This document shows positions 54,398 through 63,573 of a stretch of DNA of 64,000 nt, one piece after another. The notes under the pieces were generated by a model. The model ran no database searches. It was not told where the DNA came from and worked only from the letters and a program-made list of their open reading frames with translations. The position numbers were made by a program, and so were the translations under genes. Position 1 is the stretch's first letter. Every line of letters starts with the position of its first letter. The DNA is from JAXMAR01 sp046350295 (GTDB lineage Bacteria > Planctomycetota > Planctomycetia > Gemmatales > Gemmataceae), in contig JAXMAR010000030.1 of assembly GCA_046350295.1 (NCBI GenBank), forward strand, positions 1-64,000, written 5' to 3'.

Positions 54398-56044
54398 TTA
54401 TTCGACTTTCCTTGCGCGCAGCCTTTCAAGCGAAGCCTGTGCGTCCTGAGTCAAAGCCGCGGCCGGGGCGCCTCCGGCGAGGCGGTGGAGGAGTTTCTCC
54501 ACTTCGGGCGATCGCATGTGCTCCACGGCTTCGACGGCACGCATCTCCTGCAATTCTTCGGGTGAAGGCGTTTGAAGTCTCTCGAGCAGTTGCTCGAGGC
54601 GCCGGCAAACTTCCAGCCTGGGCGCTTTCCCGACAGCCTGCCTCAAGGCTGGTTCGGCGAGTTGGCGATAGCCGGCCAACTCGCGGGCAGCTTTATCGCG
54701 AGCATCGAATCGCTCATCGGCGAGATCCTGGATGAGACGTTGGATACGCTCGGCATCAGCGCTCTTCGCCGCGTGAAGATGCTTCGACAGGAACGGCAGG
54801 GCATCCTTCGGAGCCAGCGCCAGTTTCCAGATTGCCCGATAAGCGTTGGCGGCATCTTCGCCTTTCAGAGCGTTCCAAAGGCCATCCAGGTCCGTTGCCG
54901 TGAGGCGGACCGGCGCGCGTTTGCCGTGCGCGGTCTCCTGTCCCGTCAGATCCCAGAGGAGGACCGTTGTGTCGAGGCTCCCGCAGGCCATGGTTCGGAC
55001 GTCGGGCGAGAAGGCAAGGATTGTTTTCCCCTCATCCGGAGAGCGAAAGTAGCAGCGCTCGCGGCCCGTGGCCACCTCCCAGATCTGGATGCAACTGGAA
55101 ACTCGGGCCGAGCCGTCGCCAGCCCGCGCGTTTCCTGCCGAGGCCAACATTCGTCCGTCCGGCGAAAGGCACATCAAAGTGATGTCCTGCCGATTGACCT
55201 TGAAATGGCGGGCGGGTTTCCGCGCGTCCACGTCGAGAATATCGACGTTGCTCTCGCCAGTCGAATAGGAATAGGAATCGAGGATGGCGATGGGTTTTCC
55301 AGCATGACCTATGGCGATTGGCGCATGCACGTTGTTCCAGGTGGTGTCGCGGTTGATGACGACCGGCTCCAGTCGGCGGGACGGTCCCCGCGTTTTTCCG
55401 GTTTTCAAATCCCAGACGACAAGATCGAGCCGGCTCTCGGGTACGGGCACAAGTTGTTCGCGGAACCGCTTGACCGGCTGGATGGCGATCGAGATCACCT
55501 CCGTGGAACCGAGAAAGGCGAAACTGCGATGGACGCGGTCGCCCCCTTGCCGCCATATTTCTTTTCCGGTGGCGGCGTCCCAAAGATGGAGGGCGCCACG
55601 AACGATGGCGCCCACCTGCTTGCCGTCGGGAGAAAAGGCTACCATCGTAGCGGATTCTTGATTCTCGCCCAGACGGCGGATCAGCTTGCCGGTGGCGAGG
55701 TTCCAGAGGCACACACCCGCCTCCCGTCCGCCCGAGACCAGGAGGGCGCCGTCCGGTGAAAACGCAAGCGCATCGACCTGGCCATCGTGCCCCTGCAACT
55801 TCCAGCGTTCCGCGCCCGACGCCAGGTTCCACACGCGGATCGAGCCGTCCCAGGCTCCCGAGGCCAGGAATTGGCCGTCGCGCGCATAGGCGAGGGAGAA
55901 GACTCTGCCGACGTTGAGGAACCGGGCCGCGCCGAGACGCGCTGGCTGAACCGTCTCCTCTTTCGTGTCGGGTTTGTCGTCCGCGCGGGCCGCCGAGAGC
56001 CCGCACACCAACGTCGTCAACCACCCCAGCGACAGTCCGCGCAT
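54398..56044 (-). CDS. Secreted WD40-repeat protein
   Basis: A 548-residue protein. The ATG at 56044 gives a signal peptide MRGLSLGWLTTLVCGLSAAR. About seven WD40 repeats follow (DGQFLASGAWDGSIRVWNLA, VDALAFSPDGALLVSGGREA, MVAFSPDGKQ, ISIAIQPVKRF, TILAFSPDVRTMACGSLDT). The C-terminal 150 residues are helical (LIQDLADERFDARDKAAREL, LEQLLERLQTPSPEELQEMR), as in other planctomycete WD40 proteins. It is divergent from the ECF-DUF1559 gene with 147 bases between starts, a typical signalling arrangement. Confidence 0.9.
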   Translation of the reverse strand: MRGLSLGWLTTLVCGLSAARADDKPDTKEETVQPARLGAARFLNVGRVFSLAYARDGQFLASGAWDGSIRVWNLASGAERWKLQGHDGQVDALAFSPDGALLVSGGREAGVCLWNLATGKLIRRLGENQESATMVAFSPDGKQVGAIVRGALHLWDAATGKEIWRQGGDRVHRSFAFLGSTEVISIAIQPVKRFREQLVPVPESRLDLVVWDLKTGKTRGPSRRLEPVVINRDTTWNNVHAPIAIGHAGKPIAILDSYSYSTGESNVDILDVDARKPARHFKVNRQDITLMCLSPDGRMLASAGNARAGDGSARVSSCIQIWEVATGRERCYFRSPDEGKTILAFSPDVRTMACGSLDTTVLLWDLTGQETAHGKRAPVRLTATDLDGLWNALKGEDAANAYRAIWKLALAPKDALPFLSKHLHAAKSADAERIQRLIQDLADERFDARDKAARELAGYRQLAEPALRQAVGKAPRLEVCRRLEQLLERLQTPSPEELQEMRAVEAVEHMRSPEVEKLLHRLAGGAPAAALTQDAQASLERLRARKVE

Positions 56045-56191
56045 GTACCACCTCACGTTTTGGTTTCGAGCGCTCCGTTAACTTACTGCACGGTCGCCGA
56101 TCGACGGATACGCTTTTGAGGGAAATAGTGTAACCGGCTCGGGCCCCGGTGCAGTATTAAAGGTGGAGGCGCGTTTCTCCGAGGGCGGCAA

Positions 56192-57751
56192 ATGGCAAGC
56201 AGGGCGTTATCGAGTTTTGTTCAGGGTCTTCGCCGCGCGGCGGCCCGGCATTCCCACGATGAATCCGCCGACGCCGACTTGCTGTCACGCTTCGTCGCGA
56301 AGCGGGATGAAGCGGCGTTCGAACTTCTGGTACACCGTCATGGACCGATGGTCTGGAGCGTTTGCCGGCGTTTCCTTCTCCAGCCGCAAGACGCCGAGGA
56401 CGCTTTTCAGGCGACTTTCCTGGTGCTGGTCCGCAAGGCAAGCTCGATTCGGCAAGGGTCCTTGCTGAGCAACTGGCTCTACGGCGTGGCGTACCGCGTG
56501 GCGCTGCGCGCCCGGGCGGGCGTGGCCCGCCGTCGCGCTCGCGAAACCAACGGCGTGGAAATCCAAGGTCCCGCCGCGCCCGACGAATCCAGCGCTGAAT
56601 GGCCGCCTGCTCTGCATGAAGAAGTCTTTCGCCTGCCGGAGAAATACCGGCAGCCGATCGTTCTCTGCTACCTGGAAGGAAAAACGAGCGAAGAGGCGGC
56701 CCGCGACCTGGACTGGCCGGTCGGCACGATTAAGGGTCGTTTGGGCCGGGCGCGTGAAATGCTTCGGTCGCGGTTGACCCGGCGCGGCCTGGTCCTGTCC
56801 GCCGGCGGATTGGCGGCCACCCTGTGCGGAAGCCACGCGGAAGCCGCGCCACGGACGCTGTTGAAAACCACCATCGATGGCGCATGCAGCTATGGCGCCG
56901 GCCGGACCGCCGACCATCTCTCTACCCACGCCGTCGCTCTAAGCCAAGGAGTCATCCAAGCCATGTTCTGGAACAAAATCGTAGTTACCGGCAAGCGCCT
57001 TGCCCTGGCGGCCCTGATTAGCGTGGGCGCCGGCCTGTCTCTAATCCAATCCTTCGCGGGAGAGAAACCCGACCTTCCTATCCGGCCGTTTCAGGTCGCG
57101 GTGGCAGACAAGCCGCCGATCCCGAAAGAAGAGCCGGTCACGGCGGAACAGCGCAAGGCAAGCATGGACAATGTGAAAACGCTGGCGCTGGCCATGCACG
57201 GCTATCTCGATGAGAACGGGAGCTTCCCTCCCGCCGCCGTGTACGACAAGGACGGCAAGCCGATGCTCAGCTGGCGCGTGTTGCTCCTGCCCTTCGTCGG
57301 GGAAAAGGACCTGTTCCGGCAATTCAAGCTCGACGAACCCTGGGACAGCCCCAACAACAAGAAGCTGCTGGCCCGGATGCCCAAGGTGTATGCTCCGGTG
57401 CGCGGCAAGGCGAAGACGCCGCACTCGACCTCCTATCAGGTCTTTACGGGACAGAAGACGATCTTTGAAGGGATCCGCGGCTCGCGGATCGTTGACATCC
57501 CCGATGGAACCTCGAACACCATTCTGCTCATCGAAGGTGGCGAGGCCGTACCGTGGACCAAACCTGCCGATCTCGTTTTCGACGAAAAGAAGCCGTTGCC
57601 CAAGCTGGGGGGCATGTTCCCGGACGGCTTCCACTTCGCGCGGGCGGACGGCTCCGCCGGCTTCTGCCCTCGAAAGTTCAACGAGCATGTCATGCGACTC
57701 ATGATCATGCGAAATGACGGCATGACGATCGTGGGCAACCTGGATGACTGA
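56192..57751 (+). CDS. ECF sigma factor fused to a membrane segment and DUF1559-type domain
   Basis: A 519-residue protein. Residues 30-95 are sigma region 2 (FVAKRDEAAFELLVHRHGPM, DAEDAFQATFLVLVRKASSI) and about 135-195 region 4 (EVFRLPEKYRQPIVLCYLEG, LDWPVGTIKGRLGRAREML). A hydrophobic segment (ALAALISVGAGLSLIQSFA, about residue 265-285) follows, then a domain of about 220 residues of the DUF1559/pseudopilin type (MDNVKTLALAMHGYLDENGS, SWRVLLLPFVGEKDLFRQF, IVDIPDGTSNTILLIEGGEA). The sigma part would lie in the cytoplasm and the rest outside, so the protein could be a membrane-tethered sigma factor. Confidence 0.93.
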   Translation: MASRALSSFVQGLRRAAARHSHDESADADLLSRFVAKRDEAAFELLVHRHGPMVWSVCRRFLLQPQDAEDAFQATFLVLVRKASSIRQGSLLSNWLYGVAYRVALRARAGVARRRARETNGVEIQGPAAPDESSAEWPPALHEEVFRLPEKYRQPIVLCYLEGKTSEEAARDLDWPVGTIKGRLGRAREMLRSRLTRRGLVLSAGGLAATLCGSHAEAAPRTLLKTTIDGACSYGAGRTADHLSTHAVALSQGVIQAMFWNKIVVTGKRLALAALISVGAGLSLIQSFAGEKPDLPIRPFQVAVADKPPIPKEEPVTAEQRKASMDNVKTLALAMHGYLDENGSFPPAAVYDKDGKPMLSWRVLLLPFVGEKDLFRQFKLDEPWDSPNNKKLLARMPKVYAPVRGKAKTPHSTSYQVFTGQKTIFEGIRGSRIVDIPDGTSNTILLIEGGEAVPWTKPADLVFDEKKPLPKLGGMFPDGFHFARADGSAGFCPRKFNEHVMRLMIMRNDGMTIVGNLDD

Positions 57752-57911
57752 CTTGAAACGGCGCCGAGCCGATGTCCGCCCGGGCGCTGCGGCCTGCGAG
57801 GGTGATCCACTCCGCCGCCGTACGGAGAGAACTCTGGCCGTGTAGGCGGTCTGGCAGCAGTTGCGGATGTCGCTCCTGCGGAAAGCAAGCGTCTTCCGTA
57901 AAACGAACGCC

Positions 57912-58901
57912 ATGCCTCGCAAACCCTTTTCTCCGGTGAAACTCGGCGTCATCGGCCTGGGCCGCTTTGGCCGGCTCCACGCCTTGACGGCGGCCGCCCT
58001 CGCTGAGGCGGAACTTGTGACACTTGTATCTCGTCGCCAGGAGAGCCTCGACGCGCTGGCGCGCGAGTTGCCAGGGGTGACGGGATGGACAAACCTGGAG
58101 CACGCCCTCGTCGACTCCGAGGCGGAGGCGTGGATCGTGGCCTGCGCTACCTCGGCCCACGTTCCCATCACGCGAACGCTTCTCGAGGCGGGCAAGACTG
58201 TCCTCTTGGAGAAACCCATCTCGAGCAGCCTGGAAGAGGCGCGGAGCCTGCGGCCTCTCGTTCGGGCCGACTCCGGCAATCTCATGATCGGCCACATCGT
58301 TCTTTTCAACAGCGAGTACCAGCAACTGCGCGACGAGGCCCGTTTGCGCGGGCCCATTGTGTACATCGACTGCGTGCGGCACCGGCCGAACACCACGCTC
58401 ACGGGCGTTCGCGGCGGCGAGAACCCGCTGCACGCGACGATGGTCCACGATCTGTACGCGACCCAGGTGCTGCTCGACCGCGCGGAGCCGGCTTCGTTCA
58501 GCGCGGCGTTTCATCGCAGCGCCGGCGGCGCGGTCGACCTGGCGGTGGCGCGGTTGCACTGGGCGAACGGGCCGGTCGCCTCGTTCTCGGCCTCTTACTT
58601 GACGCCCGCGGGGATGCCGCCGCGCGGTTTTGACCGCATGGAAGTATTCGGCGCAGGGTGGGCGGCGCGGATCCAGCCAAACCCGCGGCCCATCGAGGTG
58701 TGGCGTGAAGATCGCGCCGACTGGCCGCTAGCCCTGGAAATCCGTGCTGGCGCGGGGGTCGCGACCGGGATGATGGCGGAGGAGATTCGTTGCTTCTGCC
58801 GCGTGGTGCGCGGGCGGGAGAGCGTGCCCGTTGGAGCGACTTATGCCGACGCGCTGCAGGTGCAGGAGTGGATGGATCGGCTGGAAGCTTGCGCGACCTG
58901 A
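57912..58901 (+). CDS. Gfo/Idh/MocA family oxidoreductase
   Basis: A 329-residue NAD(P)-dependent sugar or cyclitol dehydrogenase. The Rossmann motif is KLGVIGLGRFGRLHALTAAA, the family motif EKP is in TVLLEKPIS, and the C-terminal alpha/beta domain continues with LMIGHIVLFNSEYQ and TMVHDLYATQVLLDRAEPAS. The ATG at 57912 gives MPRKPFSPVKLG. No other sugar genes are near, so the substrate is unknown. It ends 38 bases before the stop of the converging TPR gene. Confidence 0.9.
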   Translation: MPRKPFSPVKLGVIGLGRFGRLHALTAAALAEAELVTLVSRRQESLDALARELPGVTGWTNLEHALVDSEAEAWIVACATSAHVPITRTLLEAGKTVLLEKPISSSLEEARSLRPLVRADSGNLMIGHIVLFNSEYQQLRDEARLRGPIVYIDCVRHRPNTTLTGVRGGENPLHATMVHDLYATQVLLDRAEPASFSAAFHRSAGGAVDLAVARLHWANGPVASFSASYLTPAGMPPRGFDRMEVFGAGWAARIQPNPRPIEVWREDRADWPLALEIRAGAGVATGMMAEEIRCFCRVVRGRESVPVGATYADALQVQEWMDRLEACAT

Positions 58902-58939
58902 GGAGCGAAGCGCGGGAATATGGTGGTTTCGTGGTATGC

Positions 58940-60658
58940 TCACTCGCCGAGCGAGTGGCACTGGTCCATCTTGCGATCGCAGTGGTGGATGAGCTTGGTG
59001 AGGAGGCGGCGCTGCTCGTCTTGCGTGACCAGGGCGGCGGCGCGCTGGGCGCAGCGGCGGATGCGGATGAAGCGGTCTTCGAGGTCGCGCATCACTTCGC
59101 GGACGACGCCCCAGTTGATTTGATGGTTGGGGAGCCGGCGCATCTGGTCGACGACGCGATTGACCTGCGACGTCCCCTGCTCCGCTTGCCGCTCCAGCAT
59201 CGGGATGACGGTGTTGAGGACGGCGGCGGCCCGCTCCTCGACGCGCATGTCTCCCGGGTGGGCCTGGATGAGGCGGCGCAGTTGCGACAGGGTTTCTTCC
59301 ATGTCGTCCAGGCCGCGCATCTCGCGGACTTCCAGCTCGAAGAGGTCCACCTGCGGGTCGTTTGGTTTCACCTCGCGGAGCATGCGCAGGGTGCGGCGGG
59401 CGTCCTCGGGGCGCTTGAGCTGCGTATAGAGGTGGAAGAGACGCTCCAGCACGTCGCCTTCGCTGGGGCGGATGCGGGCGGCGCGCTGGAGGAAGCCTAG
59501 CGCGGTGGACCATTTCTCCTTCTTGCTATAGACGTCAGCCAGGCGGCTCAGGCCCTCGAAGGCGAGGCGCGGCAAGTACTCGGGGGGCTCGGAGACCGAG
59601 AAATAGTGCTCCAGGTAATCGAAGTAGCGGTTCCAGTGGGGCTCGGCCTGGTCGAGCTTGCCTTGCCACTCATAGGCCAGGGCCAGATTCTGCTCGACCC
59701 AGGCGCCCTGGTAGACCCCCTTGCGGCTGACGAGGCGCTGTTGCAGCGTCTGCGTGGTGGCGGCCTCCTGAAGCCGCGTGAAGGCGTCGCGAGCGGAGCG
59801 GAAGTACCAGGCGCCGCGTTGATAGTCTTGCAGCAGGATCGAGCAGACGCCGAGCATCGAGGAGAGGGCGAGCTGGATGCGCTTGTCCATGGACAGGGAG
59901 GAGGATTCCTGCCGGCGCCACAGCGAGGCGAGCAGCGAATAGGCCTCCTCCCAGTGGCTCTTGTCCATGAGCTGCTTGCCGTGGAACAGGGCGGCCCCGA
60001 AGTAGGCGGTGAAGGCGATCTGGCTCGAGGGCCGGACGGAGAGCAGGTGGGCCAGGAGGGGGAAGGCGATGTCGAACTGGCCGAGGCCGCCGAGGAGATC
60101 GACGAGGCGTGTCTCCTCCTCGGGACGGAGGTCGTGCAGGAGGACTTCCTGGTCGGGGATCGGAGCAAGGACGGGGGCCGAGTCCGTCGGCAGCGTTACC
60201 TTGGCGGGGGCGAGGACGAGCAGAGCGCGGAGCAGCTCGAGGAAGCGCCGCTCCTGATCGGTCGGCGCGATCGACGCCATCTCGGGGATGATCTGGACGC
60301 ACTCCTGGCGCTTGCCCTGCGACAGCCAGGTGAGCATGAGGTTGTAGGCGGCGGCGTAGGACTGCGGGTGCTTGGCACGCGCCTGCTCGAAGTGCTCGGC
60401 CGCCTTCGCGAAGTCGCGCTCGAGGAAGGCGAGGACGCCGCGCTGGAGCAGGACGTTGGGATCGGGCTCGGCGATGCGGGACAGGGCGTGGCCGGCGTCG
60501 GCGAGGCGACCAAGGCGCTTGTAGCAGAGGGCGAGGAGGTACTGGGCCTGCGGGTCGTTGTTGCCGGCGCGGATCGACTGCTCCAGAAGCCGGGAGGCGT
60601 GGCTCCAATCGACGACGGGGACCGGGGTGACGGGAATGGCCTGGAGGAGCTGGGTCAT
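58940..60658 (-). CDS. TPR-repeat protein, coupled to the upstream TPR gene
   Basis: A 572-residue protein with TPR-type helical pairs along its length: DPQAQYLLALCYKRLGRLAD, VLAFLERDFAKAAEHFEQA, SYAAAYNLMLTWLSQGKR, NLALAYEWQGKLDQAEPHW and LGFLQRAARIRPSEGDVLER. No signal or membrane segment is seen. The ATG at 60658 overlaps the stop of the larger TPR gene by four bases (ATGA), so the two are translationally coupled and the products probably form one complex. Confidence 0.88.
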   Translation of the reverse strand: MTQLLQAIPVTPVPVVDWSHASRLLEQSIRAGNNDPQAQYLLALCYKRLGRLADAGHALSRIAEPDPNVLLQRGVLAFLERDFAKAAEHFEQARAKHPQSYAAAYNLMLTWLSQGKRQECVQIIPEMASIAPTDQERRFLELLRALLVLAPAKVTLPTDSAPVLAPIPDQEVLLHDLRPEEETRLVDLLGGLGQFDIAFPLLAHLLSVRPSSQIAFTAYFGAALFHGKQLMDKSHWEEAYSLLASLWRRQESSSLSMDKRIQLALSSMLGVCSILLQDYQRGAWYFRSARDAFTRLQEAATTQTLQQRLVSRKGVYQGAWVEQNLALAYEWQGKLDQAEPHWNRYFDYLEHYFSVSEPPEYLPRLAFEGLSRLADVYSKKEKWSTALGFLQRAARIRPSEGDVLERLFHLYTQLKRPEDARRTLRMLREVKPNDPQVDLFELEVREMRGLDDMEETLSQLRRLIQAHPGDMRVEERAAAVLNTVIPMLERQAEQGTSQVNRVVDQMRRLPNHQINWGVVREVMRDLEDRFIRIRRCAQRAAALVTQDEQRRLLTKLIHHCDRKMDQCHSLGE

Positions 60659-63525
60659 GTGCCGTACACCGCCTTCTGGCCGGCGCGGAATAGCGTCAGG
60701 ATGAGGAGTTGCCCGAGTCGGCGGTCGCGGCAGCCGAGCTTGCCGGCGGCGCGGAACTTGTCGGCGGCCTCCCCGAAGCGACCCTGTTCCATGGCCTGGA
60801 GGGCGGTGAGGAAGACCGTGCCGCCCAGCGCCTCGCCGACCTTCCATTCGGCGCGGCGGCGCTGGTCAAGCGTCTGCCACCAGCGGGCCGCTTCTTCGTA
60901 GTCTCCCAGGTCGAAGGCGATACGTCCAAGCAGCCCCTGGGCAAGAAGGTGCGACGGACTGTCGACGGACTGCGCCACCACTGCGAGCGGCTCGCGCGCC
61001 TGCTCGCCCTGTCCGGCGGCGAAGAGGGCGAGGCCCTGCAGATAGGCGGCTTCAACGGCCCAATCGAGGTGGGGACCCTCGGGCGAGCCGTTGCGATCGC
61101 CGGCGAGCGGCTGGTGGGGTGGAGGCGGCGGGAGGCTGCGGCGTAGATCGGAGGCGATCTCGACGGCCCGGGGGTTGTTTCCTTCCGCGAGGCGGGCCAG
61201 GGCCGCGGCGTAGAGCACGGCTGGAACGCGGCTCGACCGGCGGTCCAGCGCGTCGGCGAGGCTCGCGACACCGGCGTGGTCTCCCATTTGCCAGCGGAGG
61301 CCGGCGAGATGGCACAGGGCGGCGGCGTGATGCGGGTCGTCGTGCAGGCAGGTTTCGAGCCAGGAGCGGGCTTTGGCGGAGTGATCGTCGTTTGCCGTGT
61401 CCACCTGGTCGTTTGCGGCGTCCACCTGTTTGCATTGCCGCAGCAAGAGCTCGGCGGCAAGGTAGGCGAGGTGGGCCCGTCTCTTGCCGCTCGCTTTCTG
61501 ATGGGCGGTCTCCAGCAACGCGATCGCTTCATCCGTGGCGCCCTGTTCATGGCGGATAAGGGCGCGGCGGGCGAGGGGCAACGGGTCGTCAACGTGGGAC
61601 GCGTGCCACCGTTCGAGCACGTCGAGCGCCTGGTCGACCTGGCCGCGGCGATAGTAGAGGGCGGCGACGCGATCCTGCGCCGCGGCGCTTCCGGGGGCAA
61701 GACGGGCGAACACATCGGCGACGGCGAGCGAGCCATCGAGGTCGCCCGCCTTCTCCAATTCTTGGGCGCGGCGCCGCAGCAGCTCCTCGCCGCGCGGCGC
61801 GTAGTCGGGGCCGAGCGCGGCGGGGAAACTGCCGGGGACCCGCTGCGCCGCCTTTTCGAGGTACGCCAGTTCGGCGTCGAGCGGGTTCCAGCCCTGTTGC
61901 TGATAGAAGGCTTCGAGCGCGGCGCCGTCGGCGAAGGCGAGGGCGAAGAGGTCGAGCGTGTGCGCGTCGCTCAAATGATGAAGCTGAGCGGCCCGGCAGT
62001 AGAGCCAGGCGTAATCGGGACGGACGAGAGCGCGGTTCGTCGCGTAAAGGTGGTGGAACGCGTGGGCGGCGAGCGGGTCGACGGCGTGTACGGAGAGCAG
62101 GTGCTCGCAAAGGTAGAGCTGGTCATCCTCGTTGATCGGGAGGTTGGCGGCGCGGGCCTCGGCGAAGATGGCGCTGATGAGGGCGGCCCATTCCTCGTCC
62201 CCGGGCGCGGTGAAAGCGGCAACGGAGCGGATCGCCCAGGTCAGGTTGCGGAGCTTGTCCTCCTCGCTCTTGGGGGTTCCCTTGGCGCCGCACAGGGCGA
62301 GGAAGCCGGCGGTGATCCGCTCGGGCGGGTCCTCCATCTCGTGGGCGGCGCGGAGGTGGCGAAAGGCCTCGTCATACTTGCCGATACGAGCAAGCGAGAG
62401 GCCGACGCCGCGCACCACGGGCAGCGACGGCGCCCCCTCCTGGATGAGCGTGCCGAAGATGTTGGCCGCTTCCTGATAGTCGGCGAGCTTGTAGAGGCCC
62501 TGACCAAGGGCGAGCATGCCCTGGAGCTGGAGGAACTTGAAATCGCCGCCGAAAACGGGGCACTGGAACGGGTGGGTCGACGCCAGCTTGCGGACATAGG
62601 ACCGGCCGTCGGGAAAGGCCTCGATCCAGGCGCGCTGCGGTTCTCCGGCCCACATCTGCAAGCCCTTCGGGCCCAGCGCCCGCTGCAGCGCCTTGACCGC
62701 GAACTTCGTGTCCCCGCCGGCCTCGATGATCGCCGTGCCCAAGAGCGCGGTCACGATCGGGCAATTGGCGTCCATGCGGTTCGCTTCGGTCAGGTACTGC
62801 AAACTCTCCTTCACCTTGCCCTGCCGCAACAGGACGGCGCCGAGATAGAGAGACGGGTCGACGAACGGAGTGGCCGGCGTGCTCGGGGCGGCGCCGGGGC
62901 GCGGGACCAGCTCCTCATCGAGGACGACGCTCTTGCCATCGCCGCCGCGCGCCATGAGGAAGCACTCGAGCGCCTTGTCCGGCTCGCCGCCGCGCAGGTG
63001 GGCCATGCCTTTCCAGAACACGGCCTCGCGACAGGGGGAATGGACTTGCAGGATGCGCTGGCCGAGATCGATGACGCTGCGCGACTCGCCCGGGATCGAG
63101 AACAGGCGGCGCAGCTCCGCGAGCATGAGGTTCTGGATCTGCAGCGCCGAGTCGAGCGGCGGCAATTCGCGGATGCGAGCGACGCGAGCGGCGTAGTCCA
63201 GCGCTCGATCGAAGTCCTTGTCCAGAAGCGCCGCGGCTTGCGCCTGCTCCAGGCACTCCGCTTCCACGAGGTCGAAGCGGCGCTGCCAGCGGGCGGACGG
63301 CTTGCCGATATTGCGCACCAGGGCGAGTTGCTTGAGGGCCTCCGCCCAGCTTCCATTGGACAGCGTCTGCCGGACACCCTTGAGCGCACGGCGCCGCCGC
63401 GGCCCCGGCGCGAACTTGCGGTAGAGAAGCCAGGCGATGATGGAAGCGATCGCGGCCAAGGTCCCGTAGTAGATGACCTTGACCTGGACGCTATCGCCGA
63501 ACAGAACTTCAAGAAACTCAGGCAT
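60655..63525 (-). CDS. Large membrane-anchored TPR protein
   Basis: A 956-residue protein. One N-terminal membrane segment (about residues 15-34, VKVIYYGTLAAIASIIAWLL) and a basic stop-transfer (RRRRALKG) are followed by about 900 residues of TPR-like helices (WAEALKQLALVRNIG, AVFWKGMAHLRGGEPDKALE, PSLYLGAVLLRQGKVKESLQ, AALYYRRGQVDQALDVLERW). No enzyme motif is visible. Together with the next TPR protein it is likely a scaffold attached to the membrane. Confidence 0.88.
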   Translation of the reverse strand: MPEFLEVLFGDSVQVKVIYYGTLAAIASIIAWLLYRKFAPGPRRRRALKGVRQTLSNGSWAEALKQLALVRNIGKPSARWQRRFDLVEAECLEQAQAAALLDKDFDRALDYAARVARIRELPPLDSALQIQNLMLAELRRLFSIPGESRSVIDLGQRILQVHSPCREAVFWKGMAHLRGGEPDKALECFLMARGGDGKSVVLDEELVPRPGAAPSTPATPFVDPSLYLGAVLLRQGKVKESLQYLTEANRMDANCPIVTALLGTAIIEAGGDTKFAVKALQRALGPKGLQMWAGEPQRAWIEAFPDGRSYVRKLASTHPFQCPVFGGDFKFLQLQGMLALGQGLYKLADYQEAANIFGTLIQEGAPSLPVVRGVGLSLARIGKYDEAFRHLRAAHEMEDPPERITAGFLALCGAKGTPKSEEDKLRNLTWAIRSVAAFTAPGDEEWAALISAIFAEARAANLPINEDDQLYLCEHLLSVHAVDPLAAHAFHHLYATNRALVRPDYAWLYCRAAQLHHLSDAHTLDLFALAFADGAALEAFYQQQGWNPLDAELAYLEKAAQRVPGSFPAALGPDYAPRGEELLRRRAQELEKAGDLDGSLAVADVFARLAPGSAAAQDRVAALYYRRGQVDQALDVLERWHASHVDDPLPLARRALIRHEQGATDEAIALLETAHQKASGKRRAHLAYLAAELLLRQCKQVDAANDQVDTANDDHSAKARSWLETCLHDDPHHAAALCHLAGLRWQMGDHAGVASLADALDRRSSRVPAVLYAAALARLAEGNNPRAVEIASDLRRSLPPPPPHQPLAGDRNGSPEGPHLDWAVEAAYLQGLALFAAGQGEQAREPLAVVAQSVDSPSHLLAQGLLGRIAFDLGDYEEAARWWQTLDQRRRAEWKVGEALGGTVFLTALQAMEQGRFGEAADKFRAAGKLGCRDRRLGQLLILTLFRAGQKAVYGT

Positions 63526-63573
63526 CGTTTACGCGGTCGTGACGGCGCGGGTCCCTTCGTTGTTCATTGCCGG

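Noticed and set aside
54046..54735. Plus-strand open frame between the ABC-F and WD40 genes
   Set aside because: No family features, overlaps the clear WD40 coding region on the other strand, and has biased composition.
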